NCBI GenBank assembly: GCA_965197665.1
Contig: CBDANO010000003.1
Span: forward strand, 434,001-498,000
DNA length: 64,000 bases
Origin: CBDANO01 sp965197665
GTDB lineage: Bacteria; Chloroflexota; Dehalococcoidia; Lucifugimonadales; UBA3495
Reading direction: 5' to 3'
The notes under the pieces: generated by a model
Told to the model about the DNA's origin: nothing
What the model saw: the letters and a program-made list of their open reading frames with translations, nothing else
The model's database searches: none
Made by a program: the position numbers and the translations under genes
In this document: in pieces, positions 1 to 8,232 of the stretch
Position numbering within the stretch: position 1 is the first letter of the stretch
Layout: the number at the start of each line of letters is the position of its first letter

Positions 1-197
1 TCTATCACGCCGGTAAACGGCTCCAGCTTGGGCCTACGGGGCGGGCTATGTCTCCGGTAGCCCGGCGGCACGGAGTAGGCCAGCATCTTGCGCACCGTGT
101 CCCGGTGCAACCCGAACACCTGGGACGCCTCCCGGATGCTCATCCCCTCCACCATTATCGCCCGGCGAACCCGCAAGTATACGTCCACTCGAAACAT
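1..197 (-). CDS. istA: IS21-family transposase IstA, N-terminal part (runs off left edge)
   Basis: Reading leftwards from the ATG at 197, the frame stays open to the window edge and gives about 65 residues beginning MFRVDVYLRVRRAIMVEG. It contains the helix-turn-helix segment MSIREASQVFGLHRDTVRKM and then GYRRHSPPRRPKLEPF, which is the characteristic N-terminus of IS21 IstA transposases. The DDE core and the IstB partner would lie outside the window. It is the first sign that the left arm is mobile-element territory. The family call rests on recognition of the N-terminal motif; whether the element is intact cannot be judged here. Confidence 0.8.
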   Translation of the reverse strand, partial: MFRVDVYLRVRRAIMVEGMSIREASQVFGLHRDTVRKMLAYSVPPGYRRHSPPRRPKLEPFTGVI

Positions 198-291
198 CCA
201 TCCCACCGTCCATAGACTCGACTTCAAGCCTAGGAATGGCGGCGGACGGTACACTTTTCAACCGCCATAAGTCAGCGGCCATTCCGCCCAC

Positions 292-474
292 GTGGTCCAC
301 TTTACCTCCGCCTTTTACATGAGGAACTACAACGCTGACAGTGGGCTACTGTACGTGAACAAAAAGGGCGACTTGGTAGACCTTTTTGCGGCTACTCAAT
401 ACGCCACTGAGCAAATCGTCCTGTATATTGCCGAATACGGCGAACAGAAGCAACTCCCGGCAGACGAGGGATAA
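292..474 (+). CDS. Small ORF upstream of transposase, unknown
   Basis: A 60-residue frame ends with TAA two bases before the transposase ATG at 477. It has a mixed composition (FYMRNYNADSGLLYVNKKG) that looks less like a shadow than most short frames here. It has no recognised domain and no strong ribosome-binding site. It may be a residual fragment of a gene cut by IS insertion, or chance. The close spacing to the transposase is the only contextual support. Confidence 0.3.
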   Translation: MVHFTSAFYMRNYNADSGLLYVNKKGDLVDLFAATQYATEQIVLYIAEYGEQKQLPADEG

Positions 475-476
475 GC

Positions 477-1562
477 ATGACTGAATTTACTACAACCACG
501 ACCTACTCCGTCGCATGTCCTGCTTGCGAGACCTCTGACCGCATCGTGAAGGTTGGTGTTCGCAACGGCCAGCAACGCTATCGGTGTCGAGGATGCAGCA
601 AGGACTTTCGGGCCAACGGCAAGGCCCAGGGCCGGAAGATGGACGCCGAGCTTATGGGCTCGGCCATCCGGGACTTCTACACCGGCAAAAGCTACAAGCA
701 GATCGCCGAGGGCCTGAAAGAGGAATACGACCTTGAGAAAGAGCCTAGCAAGGCCACCATCTACGAATGGGTGCGGGACTACACCGACGAAGCTATCTCG
801 CAGATGGAAGGCCACAAGGCCAAGACGGGCGGGCATTGGGTTGCCGATGAACTACAGGTGGACGTGGGCGGCAAGAAGGTTTGGCTGTGGAATGTCATGG
901 ACGGCGAAACCCGCTACATCCTGGCATCCCACCTAACCCCCAGGCGGGACGCGCAAGCGGCGCGGGTTGTCTTGAGAAAGGCGGCGCTGGCCGCCGACAA
1001 GCCGCCCAAGACCATCACCACGGACAAGCTCCGGTCCTACATGCCAGCCGTCAAAGACGTATTGCCGGAGGCCCGGCATGTGCAATCCGAGGGGATGCGG
1101 GCCGACATCAACAACAATCTGTCGGAGCGCCTACAGGGGACGTTTAGGGACCGCATCAAGACGCTTCGAGGACTGGACAGCCGGACGACCGGCCAACGTT
1201 ACCTTGACGGCTGGGTACTGACCTACAACCTCTTTCGGGGCCACGAAAGCCTGCGGAACAAGAGGCCCGGAGAGCGGGCCAAGGTCAACCCACCATTCAA
1301 GGAATGGGCCGACGTGGTAAAAGCCGAGGCCGCGCTTCCAATGCCAGTGTTGAAGGCGGAGGCGCGGCCAATCTCACAATCGCCACGGAGATCGCCACAG
1401 CGTCCAGCCGCCCCGTTAAAGCTAAAGCTGCCCAAGGCGCGCCAAAGTCCTAAGCGGCCGGTACGCCGCAAGCGGGCCAGGAACGCGCACCCTATGGCAG
1501 CCCTTCGGCGGGAAGTCCAGAGAGCACAGAGACGGAGCGGGAGGGCAGGAGCGCGGCGATGA
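477..1562 (+). CDS. IS6/IS240-like DDE transposase with N-terminal zinc ribbon
   Basis: 361 residues. An InsA-like zinc ribbon comes first (C14/C17 and C37/C40, CPAC...CRGC), then a helix-turn-helix region at about 55-105 (SYKQIAEGLKEEY...ATIYEWV). The RNase-H-like DDE core follows, with likely catalytic D124 (HWVADELQVDV), D183 (TTDKLRSYMP) and E217 (NNNLSERLQGTF). The C-terminal 75 residues form a Pro/Arg/Lys-rich basic tail that is not part of the usual IS6 core. The zinc-ribbon-plus-IS6 layout is known from prokaryotic IS240-like transposases. An internally deleted relative lies at 7811-8125, so the element has been active in this region. No terminal inverted repeats were identified by eye. 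Confidence 0.82.
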   Translation: MTEFTTTTTYSVACPACETSDRIVKVGVRNGQQRYRCRGCSKDFRANGKAQGRKMDAELMGSAIRDFYTGKSYKQIAEGLKEEYDLEKEPSKATIYEWVRDYTDEAISQMEGHKAKTGGHWVADELQVDVGGKKVWLWNVMDGETRYILASHLTPRRDAQAARVVLRKAALAADKPPKTITTDKLRSYMPAVKDVLPEARHVQSEGMRADINNNLSERLQGTFRDRIKTLRGLDSRTTGQRYLDGWVLTYNLFRGHESLRNKRPGERAKVNPPFKEWADVVKAEAALPMPVLKAEARPISQSPRRSPQRPAAPLKLKLPKARQSPKRPVRRKRARNAHPMAALRREVQRAQRRSGRAGARR

Positions 1563-1764
1563 TGGGCCATGCGGGTATCGTTATGGGACTGATATGTAGT
1601 CCAGTTCCACACCCCGTGGGAGCGCAGAATGCGAGAGTCGCACCGCGAATCTACACCTGACTACGAAATCGTGTCAATATCGGCGGGCTTCGGGCACCCA
1701 GCGCCATTACGTTCTCGGGGTCTTCTACGCTCTCGGTGTCCCATTACCGCTGACGAACTGTAAT

Positions 1765-1816
1765 ATGGTGACGTGGGTGAGCAAGGGCATCACCCATTTA
1801 TCAAGAGCGTCACCAT
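1765..1816. other. Nested inverted repeat downstream of the DUF4276 gene
   Basis: Outer arms ATGGTGACG (1765-1773) and CGTCACCAT (1808-1816) enclose inner arms GGGTGA (1775-1780) and TCACCC (1790-1795). On the minus strand this structure lies just after the stop of the four-gene operon ending at 1832. It could fold in the transcript tail and act as a transcript end or stability element. No T-run follows, so it is not a canonical intrinsic terminator. Confidence 0.5.
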
Positions 1817-1831
1817 ACATTAGGAGGCTGC

Positions 1832-2458
1832 TCACGGAGTCACGTTCGCCGTGCTCGACCGAATTCCGTCGACTATTTCCTGCACCGCATGGCATAGCCT
1901 TCTAAACGACCGCGAGCGGCCGGCCGCAAGGTCAAAATCAATCCGGGCGGTCAAAGGCGCTTGGTCTTGGGTTGGCTTATAAGATTTACCTTCTAACATG
2001 CGGTCGCTGAGCCAGCCTTTCGCATCCCGGATGCCTTCAACGTCTTTAGGGCAACTTGTGGTCGAATCAAAGAGTGCCTTCCTATGGCCTATCGAATGTC
2101 CTCGTATGGCATCAATACTAGCTATGAACCATGCCTCATACTCAGCATTTGGGCAAACCATGGCTACTGGCAAAGTGATGTTTTGTTGCGAAGCAATCCA
2201 AGACATTCTTGCGGCCAATTCCTGAGCACAGTCATCATCTGCATCCAGCATGACTATGATGGCCTCGCAGTCCTTCTCGTTCGCCGCATGCTTAAGTGCG
2301 CTCGGGAGTTTAGATTCGATTGTGTGACGCTTCAATTTCTTGGGCGCAGCGATTTGGATTGCATTCTCTTTCAGATGATCGAGAACCCGACGGAGCAATA
2401 GGGGAACCGCCTGTAGCTCCCCGTCCCCTTCTACAATCGGAACTATTAGCGGAGGCAT
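1832..2458 (-). CDS. DUF4276 family protein (TOPRIM-like), partner of the upstream ATPase
   Basis: 208 residues matching the DUF4276 pattern: IVEGDGE near the N-terminus (E10, E14), then IVMLDADDDC with D72 and D74, followed by PNAEYEAWFIAS. The Glu plus Asp-x-Asp arrangement is that of TOPRIM nuclease folds. DUF4276 genes commonly sit next to an AAA ATPase of the OLD/RecF type, as here, where the ATPase stop is 8 bases upstream. Known two-gene ATPase plus TOPRIM pairs such as PARIS act in phage defence; that function is an inference for this pair. It is the last gene of a compact four-gene minus-strand operon in an AT-richer block. Confidence 0.75.
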   Translation of the reverse strand: MPPLIVPIVEGDGELQAVPLLLRRVLDHLKENAIQIAAPKKLKRHTIESKLPSALKHAANEKDCEAIIVMLDADDDCAQELAARMSWIASQQNITLPVAMVCPNAEYEAWFIASIDAIRGHSIGHRKALFDSTTSCPKDVEGIRDAKGWLSDRMLEGKSYKPTQDQAPLTARIDFDLAAGRSRSFRRLCHAVQEIVDGIRSSTANVTP

Positions 2459-2466
2459 ATACTTCT

Positions 2467-3729
2467 CTAATCTGGTGTATCTAAGGAAAGCCCTTCCATC
2501 CTGTGCAGTTCGCCAGCTGTAAAAAGAGCTTGCCTGAGCGCCTCTACCTGGGGCTTTCTCAGCCCCCCCGCTCTCGTTCTTCCTTTCTCAATAACCACAG
2601 CTCTAATTGCATCCTCCTGAAAGTAGTCCAACAAATCAGTACTATGGGTCGTCATTATTACTTGGGACCGATTGCCAACTTCCTTGAGAGTGTCTGCGAG
2701 AACCTCAAGGGCACCCACGTGAACATTGAGTTCCGGCTCCTCAATACAAATCAACGATGGTAGCGGATCTTGATACAAGGCGACCAACAAAGCTAGGGTC
2801 CTTACAGTGCCATCGGATTCACTTGATATGTCGAGCCACCCCCTTTCCCCTGCCCTAGTAGTAAGCGAACGGTGCTTCAACAGAATATATTGGTAGCCTC
2901 CGAATTGCCGGACGAGAACATCCTCTATGTCCGGGATTACCCTTTGTAATGCTCCGATCAACTGCCAATATGCATCGCCCTTTTGCCGCACCATTCTGCG
3001 TAGAACACTGGCCAAGTTCGTTCCATCCTCAACCAGCCTATGGCCTGGTCTAGGCGGCGTTGGCTCCCTCATCGTATTCGGAAACAGGCGATAGAAGCTC
3101 ATCTCGCCAATGAAGTTAGCCATATCTACTATGGCTTCACCGACCGATGTTGACAATTCGGTCGGACCATTATCGTCCAGAAGGGAAGAAGCGAGGCTTT
3201 GGGCAACTGCTAGAGAGTCTCCCATGACTGAGAGCATCAGGTAATCAGAAGGTAATTTTTTTCCAGTCAACTCGTGTGAGAGGTTGATGGAGGCAGGCTT
3301 GTGGAAATCACCATCTCTCAAACTGATGTCAAAGCGTTTTCCTCGGAGGTGTTTGATCTGACCAGATATTCGCTCTGACGCAATTGAGACCTCTCCTGGA
3401 CGAGTGATGCCAATTCTAAACTGGTGTTGGGCTACAAAAGTTGAAGATTCCAAACCTAGCCCGATAGTGAATCCCTGGGAGCTATGGCCACCGTGCCTGT
3501 GCAACATTGCGCTCGTCCCTCGGTCTCCTATGGCCTCCTCAACCCCATGGTAAATAGCGTCATAGACGAAGTTCATCGCATCGATAATATTGCTCTTGCC
3601 TGAGGCGTTAGGGCCTGCTAACACGGTCACGCTGGATCCAATGTCCAGCCGAACCTCACGCAGGCTACGGAGATTGCCAGCCATCAAGTAGGTTAGCTTT
3701 ACTTGATCTTTCCCAGCTTTAGTGGCCAT
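2467..3729 (-). CDS. AAA ATPase of the OLD/RecF-like class (AAA_21)
   Basis: About 420 residues from the ATG at 3729; a TTG start at 3741 would overlap the upstream stop. Walker A GPNASGKSN is at about residues 39-47. An SDGTVRTLALLVAL stretch precedes Walker B LICIEEPELNVH, and MTTHSTDLLDYF matches the His-switch region. This is the layout of SMC/OLD-like ATPases, with the coiled-coil region replaced by a domain of about 240 residues. The adjacent TOPRIM-like DUF4276 gene suggests an ATP-gated nuclease pair. The start codon is uncertain because neither candidate has a strong Shine-Dalgarno sequence. Confidence 0.82.
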   Translation of the reverse strand: MATKAGKDQVKLTYLMAGNLRSLREVRLDIGSSVTVLAGPNASGKSNIIDAMNFVYDAIYHGVEEAIGDRGTSAMLHRHGGHSSQGFTIGLGLESSTFVAQHQFRIGITRPGEVSIASERISGQIKHLRGKRFDISLRDGDFHKPASINLSHELTGKKLPSDYLMLSVMGDSLAVAQSLASSLLDDNGPTELSTSVGEAIVDMANFIGEMSFYRLFPNTMREPTPPRPGHRLVEDGTNLASVLRRMVRQKGDAYWQLIGALQRVIPDIEDVLVRQFGGYQYILLKHRSLTTRAGERGWLDISSESDGTVRTLALLVALYQDPLPSLICIEEPELNVHVGALEVLADTLKEVGNRSQVIMTTHSTDLLDYFQEDAIRAVVIEKGRTRAGGLRKPQVEALRQALFTAGELHRMEGLSLDTPD

Positions 3730-3737
3730 GTCTGATG

Positions 3738-5090
3738 TCAAGGCAATGAGGAAATCTCTCGGGCTTCCAAGGCCACCGAAGATGGACGGCGTGAGCCGTT
3801 AGTAATCAGCTCCCGTAATGGCCTTCTCACCGACGCAGGATCCAAACCGGCTCGAAGAGCGGCAAGCAATCCCGCAGCTTCCAGGTAGTTATCTACTCGC
3901 ATAAATTGCCCAGGCCGCCATGGCAAAGTGTCTAAATTGTTACGCATGATGTTGTGATTCTCACGCACTGCGATTACAGTTATCCCTTGCTCGAGAGCGG
4001 CGATGGTTGGGATGCCGAGGCAGCCATCCGGGATTACAAGACAGGAAATATTCTCTGCGGTTAACATCGGTGCAGTCCTGAGGTTAGGATCAGTGCTGAT
4101 CCGAGGGCTGTACTGAAGTCCCCTTAGTACACTTTGGAGGAACGTCGTCGAAATCACCTCTGCGGCCATGCGTGGGTCAACCACTCCCAAATCCATTTCA
4201 GCAACCTCGCGCGATTCGAACATGGGGGAGTGAGCGGCAGGAACCCCGTAGCGTGACGACACGGTATGGGTTAACATCGCCTCCACGCCCCCCCAGGGGT
4301 TCACCATGGCGCCTCGTTGCTCATAGTAATCTCGGTGGAAGTGGATCGGCACCTCAATAACTGAGTTAATCGCAATCGCGTCGTACTCGCCTTGGCGGTC
4401 ATCCAAGATACGCCACAAGGTATCTAAGCCATACACCCGCCCAGCTGCTGTCCCTACAGTCGTGTGTTCAGCGACCATCCTGAACCCTGTATCAATTTCC
4501 ACTACGTCGCACACCCTCAAACCGTAGGTCGTCCTAGCAGCATTCACGGCATTGTACGCCGCGTTTTTGAACAGTTCATCTGTATGATCCTGTATGATTA
4601 CTAGCAGCCGATTGGACCGGGTTCGCCCGAGACCGACAGTCCCCATAAGCAGCCTGGAAATAACGCTCCCTTCAACATAGAGAGTGTTAGGAGGCACCTG
4701 GATGATATCTGATGCGTTTAAGACATTTGGATGAGTCACCAAGGTATCACACATATTAGCTAGGAGCGTTGCTGCTGGCGTAGCGTCACCAGCGTGGCCT
4801 CCGATTTCCGCTCCGATGCCGGTGGGGACAAGCATTACTACATTGAATAAGTTGGTATCGTCGCCAATTCTCCTATTAAAGCGGAAAATCGGTTCTAGCG
4901 GTTCGCGCCCAACCAAAAGCCCAACTTCACAAGACCATCGACCACCACGCGACTCTGTGATCGCCAATCTGACGGGAGACTCATTTACGGGAAGAGAATT
5001 GTACAACTGGTTAGCCATTTGCCCGGACAAGTCCGGCGACTTTAAGTCTACGGTTATTTGGACGTTTCGTTCTGTCAAGTAATCAAGCAT
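3738..5090 (-). CDS. DUF3326 family protein
   Basis: About 450 residues from the ATG at 5090, which has AAGGA 10-14 bases upstream and overlaps the preceding gene by 8 bases; a longer frame starts at 5159. The block VPTGIGAEIGGHAGDATP, then VTHPNVLNASD and NTLYVEGSVISRLL, and a C-terminal CLVIPDGCLGIPTIAAL segment are hallmarks of DUF3326, an uncharacterised family seen in bacteria and plastid-bearing eukaryotes. About 85 residues precede the DUF3326 core. It sits between a PLP decarboxylase and an ATPase/TOPRIM pair with overlapping or abutting ends, so all four are probably co-transcribed. Its biochemical role is unknown. Confidence 0.72.
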   Translation of the reverse strand: MLDYLTERNVQITVDLKSPDLSGQMANQLYNSLPVNESPVRLAITESRGGRWSCEVGLLVGREPLEPIFRFNRRIGDDTNLFNVVMLVPTGIGAEIGGHAGDATPAATLLANMCDTLVTHPNVLNASDIIQVPPNTLYVEGSVISRLLMGTVGLGRTRSNRLLVIIQDHTDELFKNAAYNAVNAARTTYGLRVCDVVEIDTGFRMVAEHTTVGTAAGRVYGLDTLWRILDDRQGEYDAIAINSVIEVPIHFHRDYYEQRGAMVNPWGGVEAMLTHTVSSRYGVPAAHSPMFESREVAEMDLGVVDPRMAAEVISTTFLQSVLRGLQYSPRISTDPNLRTAPMLTAENISCLVIPDGCLGIPTIAALEQGITVIAVRENHNIMRNNLDTLPWRPGQFMRVDNYLEAAGLLAALRAGLDPASVRRPLRELITNGSRRPSSVALEAREISSLP

Positions 5091-6306
5091 CCGGTAACCA
5101 CTGTCCTTTGTAATGCTGATAGGTATACTGTTTCCGCATGTGCAACGTCCCGTCGACATCGAGAGCCCAGATCGACGGCAAATTCACGCCGTTAAAGCGA
5201 TGCGCTTTGACCAAGGTGTATGCGCCGCATTCCGAGAACACCACCCTTGAACCGATGTCGAGTTCCGAACGCAGTAAGTAGCTACCGAAAACGTCTCCGG
5301 CTAAACATGTGCTCCCCGCTAATATGTATTCGTATTCGCCGTCTTCTGATTGTTCTAACACGTCGGGTTGGTAGTCAAATTCCAAGACCTCAGGCATGTG
5401 GTTAACCGTGCTATCAAGTACGGCAACCATCTTGCCGTCGACCTTGAATAGGTCCGTTACCTGCGAGACGAGCACGACTGTCCGCCGAACCAGAGCGGCA
5501 CCGGGTTCGAGGAAGACTTCGGCGTCGAACCTCTCTCTTACGGAGTCTATGATCTCCACAAGTGGATCAATCGATGGCATCTCGTCAAACAGGTAGCCTC
5601 CACCCAGATTGATCCATTCCACTCCTAGGTCTTCCGGGACACCGTCGCAGAGCTCATCGACATTAGCTCTCAACTCATCCAAGTCTGTGGAGTCGGCGTT
5701 GGTGTGAATATGCAGGCCTCGGACCCCCGCAAGGGTGCCGGCTGTAACGTGGTCTTTCAGTTGAGATAGCGGAATTCCAAGCTTGGAATAAGGGCGACAG
5801 GGGTTGTATCTCATATCCCTTACGTATGGTAGTCCGGTATTCAGGCGGACCCCTAGACTGACATTGCCTCTCAGCTGTGGAGCGAACACACGCACGTGGT
5901 TAATTGAGTTCAGAGATACGAAGTCGCAGACCTCGGATATCTCCCTAATTTCCGAGGACCGGAGGCCCGGCGTGGTGAGGTGGACTTGCTTTTGAGGTAG
6001 TAATTCGTGTGCTAGTCGGGCTTCGAACAGTGAGCTCACTGCTATGCCGTCAGCCGGTAGGCCGATGAAGCGAAGTATGTCTGCGAACGGCATAGCTTTG
6101 GCAGCATAAAGAATCCGGCTGCCGGTGGCTTCTCTGATATATTGTACGAGGTCGCGTGACTGTCTCAGGCGTGTTTCGCTGTACACGAAAGCAGGGGTAG
6201 GGACTCCCCGCAAGGCGTGTTCCTCAAAGGCCCGACTCATTGGCAGGATTGAGGGCTTCACCAAAGGAATTCTCCCGAGGCCCGACATACCCCGCGAGGA
6301 TGACAT
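5083..6306 (-). CDS. PLP-dependent decarboxylase, carboxynorspermidine/diaminopimelate decarboxylase fold
   Basis: 407 residues of the alanine-racemase-type fold III. TPAFVYSETRL opens the barrel, and the Schiff-base lysine is K70 in ILYAAKAMPF. INLGGGYLF binds the PLP phosphate, with EPGAAL following and FSECGAYTL near the C-terminus. The overall pattern (YNPCRPYSKLGI, HMPEVLEF) is closest to carboxynorspermidine decarboxylase NspC, but the real substrate is not determinable. No carboxynorspermidine dehydrogenase is nearby, and it is translationally coupled to a DUF3326 gene instead. The ATG at 6306 follows a TATGAT-like -10 motif with a very short leader. This is the first gene of the four-gene operon. 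Confidence 0.75.
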   Translation of the reverse strand: MSSSRGMSGLGRIPLVKPSILPMSRAFEEHALRGVPTPAFVYSETRLRQSRDLVQYIREATGSRILYAAKAMPFADILRFIGLPADGIAVSSLFEARLAHELLPQKQVHLTTPGLRSSEIREISEVCDFVSLNSINHVRVFAPQLRGNVSLGVRLNTGLPYVRDMRYNPCRPYSKLGIPLSQLKDHVTAGTLAGVRGLHIHTNADSTDLDELRANVDELCDGVPEDLGVEWINLGGGYLFDEMPSIDPLVEIIDSVRERFDAEVFLEPGAALVRRTVVLVSQVTDLFKVDGKMVAVLDSTVNHMPEVLEFDYQPDVLEQSEDGEYEYILAGSTCLAGDVFGSYLLRSELDIGSRVVFSECGAYTLVKAHRFNGVNLPSIWALDVDGTLHMRKQYTYQHYKGQWLPDA

Positions 6307-6481
6307 CGGGTACCAATCATATCATATGGCATTAGCTGATTAAAGAAATGGAGCCCGCAGTTAATTGCAAAACACTCTCTCTAGCTAGACTTAGGTCAGA
6401 TGGACAGCTTCGGGTGCTGCTCAGTGGTCTCGTCTATGCAAAACTCCATTCTTGAAGCTGCGGGCTGAAAGGAGAGAGAAT

Positions 6482-7042
6482 ATGCCGAGTAAGAAGGTCA
6501 ACCGGACCCCGGACTTCGTTAGAGGGCTCTTGAGAGCGGCGGATAACCTACCGTCGTTGCTGAACCCCAAACATGAGTCTCCGCGTGTTAGGTTGGAGCA
6601 GCTGAAGCACCTCGTGGAACAGAACGAGATAACAGACGTGGAATGGCGGGAGTTAGGCATCTACCAGGGCAGGGTCGTTCTAGTAGTGCTAGCGGCGGAG
6701 TTGGCTCTGAAATACCTCTGGGAGCAGCTGCCGAGGAATCATGGCAAATCGGCGGGCAATGGCCATAACCTGCACGAGTTGTTCGAGAAGCTGCCAAAAT
6801 GCGTTAGGGCCGAGATAGAAAACAGGTTCAAGGAATGGGAGCACTCGATGAATCAGGGATGGGAGACTGCCGATAAGGTCTTTGAGACTTGCAAGAACGC
6901 TTCGGTGCAGTGGAGGTATCTCGTGGAAGAAGGCAATTACCCCAACTACACCATGCGCGCCACGACGCTGCAATGCCTGACCCGGATCGTCTTGGATGTC
7001 GTCTCGACCCCGCCCGACGAATTAGTGCCTGGGGAGTTTTGA
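6482..7042 (+). CDS. HEPN-like domain hypothetical protein
   Basis: 186 residues from the ATG at 6482, chosen because AGGAGAG lies just upstream; a longer frame begins at 6452. It is all-helical in appearance. The stretch LAAELALKYLWEQLP, then GHNLHELFEKLP and later WRYLVEEGNYP, resembles HEPN-type four-helix proteins. A classic R-x4-6-H nuclease motif is not evident, so catalytic activity is doubtful. It is divergent from the four-gene operon, separated by about 175 bases, in the same AT-richer accessory block. HEPN proteins are frequent in defence and toxin loci; the family call is tentative. Confidence 0.5.
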   Translation: MPSKKVNRTPDFVRGLLRAADNLPSLLNPKHESPRVRLEQLKHLVEQNEITDVEWRELGIYQGRVVLVVLAAELALKYLWEQLPRNHGKSAGNGHNLHELFEKLPKCVRAEIENRFKEWEHSMNQGWETADKVFETCKNASVQWRYLVEEGNYPNYTMRATTLQCLTRIVLDVVSTPPDELVPGEF

Positions 7043-7103
7043 CCCTGCCTTCTATGTTGGGAGTAGTTGCGCACTATTTGGACTGAATGTAGTATTACGA
7101 CCC

Positions 7104-7391
7104 ATGGCACTTACACCAGAACACCAACAGCTCATTATCGACGCCATCAATAAGCGTGTGGGGCCTCTTGGGTTGAGGTGTCCCTTATCTGGGGGCAGCG
7201 ATTGGAATTTGGAGGGCAAGGTCGTAAATTTGCCCCTGGCGGAGTCCTGGGGTGACGCTGTCATAAAGAGTACATCTGCCTTACCACTGGCTGTGCTGAC
7301 ATGCAAGACCTGCGGGTATACCACCCTCATCAATCTCCTTAGGCTTGGGCTTGACAGCGACCTTGGAATTCGGAGTTCTAGGGATGGTTGA
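7104..7391 (+). CDS. Small zinc-ribbon-like hypothetical protein
   Basis: 95 residues beginning MALTPEHQQLIIDAINKRVG. It has a CPLSGG segment followed by DWNLEGKVVNLPL, and near the C-terminus a LTCKTCGYTTLINL knuckle. The layout resembles small zinc-ribbon proteins, but the first Cys pair is reduced to one Cys (CPLSGG instead of CPxCG), so metal binding may be lost. The next gene starts within its last codons, so the two are translationally coupled. Its function is unknown. Confidence 0.55.
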   Translation: MALTPEHQQLIIDAINKRVGPLGLRCPLSGGSDWNLEGKVVNLPLAESWGDAVIKSTSALPLAVLTCKTCGYTTLINLLRLGLDSDLGIRSSRDG

Positions 7392-7749
7392 CGACGGACA
7401 GCAAGAGCCTGCCCACATTCAGCCTGCAAGCACTGGTACCGCGACTGCGATTATTATCGAGCATCCTACCGAGGTTCACCTATATCAAGTAGCTGAACTC
7501 GCTCTTGACCGGATTGTTGAAGCTGGATTAGGGCGCAGCCTAAGCTTAGTCTTCGCCGCGGCCTTATTCGGTGCTGTGGTTTCTCTTTTTGCCGTGTGGT
7601 TAACCGTAGACCTCGACGGTCCGTACGAAGCGGCAACCCTGAACGTTGCCTTGGTGGTACTGTTTGTGATGTTCGTCTACTTTGGCATTCAGGCGTACAG
7701 GGACTCAAAGGGAATACGACGAGAATTGCAGAGAATCAAAGGCCGGTAA
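7384..7749 (+). CDS. Small membrane protein, two predicted TM helices
   Basis: 121 residues from the ATG at 7384, which overlaps the previous stop by 8 bases. A hydrophilic N-terminus of about 55 residues leads to two hydrophobic segments (LVFAAALFGAVVSLFAVWL and NVALVVLFVMFVYFGI), then a basic tail YRDSKGIRRELQRIKGR. It has no recognised domain. Coupling to the zinc-ribbon-like gene suggests a two-protein unit. Small TM proteins paired with soluble partners are common in accessory islands, but nothing here proves an effector role. Confidence 0.55.
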   Translation: MVDDGQQEPAHIQPASTGTATAIIIEHPTEVHLYQVAELALDRIVEAGLGRSLSLVFAAALFGAVVSLFAVWLTVDLDGPYEAATLNVALVVLFVMFVYFGIQAYRDSKGIRRELQRIKGR

Positions 7750-7810
7750 GTCTAAATCTCGCTCTATTCCCTGCCTTCCAGAATCATCCCCTAATGCTAA
7801 ACGGCACCCC

Positions 7811-8125
7811 GATGACTGAATTCACAACAACAACCATTTCCGGGGCCATCACAGCCTCCGAAACCAGACTCCGGGATACCGGGCCGAGGTCAATCCGCCT
7901 TTCAAGGAATGGGCCGACGTGGTAAAAGGCGAGGCCGCGCCTCCAATGCCGAAGGTGAAGGCGGAGACGTGGCCAGTAGTCCCGCAGATTAGGCGGCCCA
8001 AGAAGCGGGTAGGGCCAAGACCCGACATGCCGCGCAAGCGGGCGCCGAAACTACACCCGATGGCCAAGTTACGCTGGAATCTTAGGAAAGCCCATACGCG
8101 GTCCGGTCAACGGAGGCGGCGATGA
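7811..8125 (+). pseudogene. Internally deleted remnant of the IS6-like transposase
   Basis: The segment starts with ATGACTGAATTCACAACAA, matching the start of the transposase at 477. It then jumps after about 50 bases to the equivalent of its codons near 260 (NPPFKEWADVVKGEA), continuing through the Pro/Arg/Lys-rich tail to the shared GGCGATGATGGGCC end. The zinc ribbon, helix-turn-helix and DDE core are gone, and the fused parts are not in one frame. This is a non-autonomous, MITE-like derivative or decay product. It lies about 105 bases before the first CRISPR repeat, where a leader would be expected. Confidence 0.8.
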
Positions 8126-8139
8126 TGGGCCGGAAATCG

Positions 8140-8171
8140 AATTTCCCCTGGGGGGCGCGCCAGGGGAAATT
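8140..8171. repeat. Perfect 12-bp inverted repeat between transposase remnant and CRISPR array
   Basis: Arms AATTTCCCCTGG (8140-8151) and CCAGGGGAAATT (8160-8171) flank an 8-base GC-rich loop. It lies 62 bases before the first repeat, in the presumed leader interval. It may be a terminator-like hairpin, part of an IS end, or a leader element. No equivalent was seen beside the intact transposase copy at 1562. Confidence 0.6.
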
Positions 8172-8232
8172 GACCATACGCCAAAAGCAAACGGAACCCT
8201 TCAGTACATTGACCCGCCCGATTGGAGGAAAT

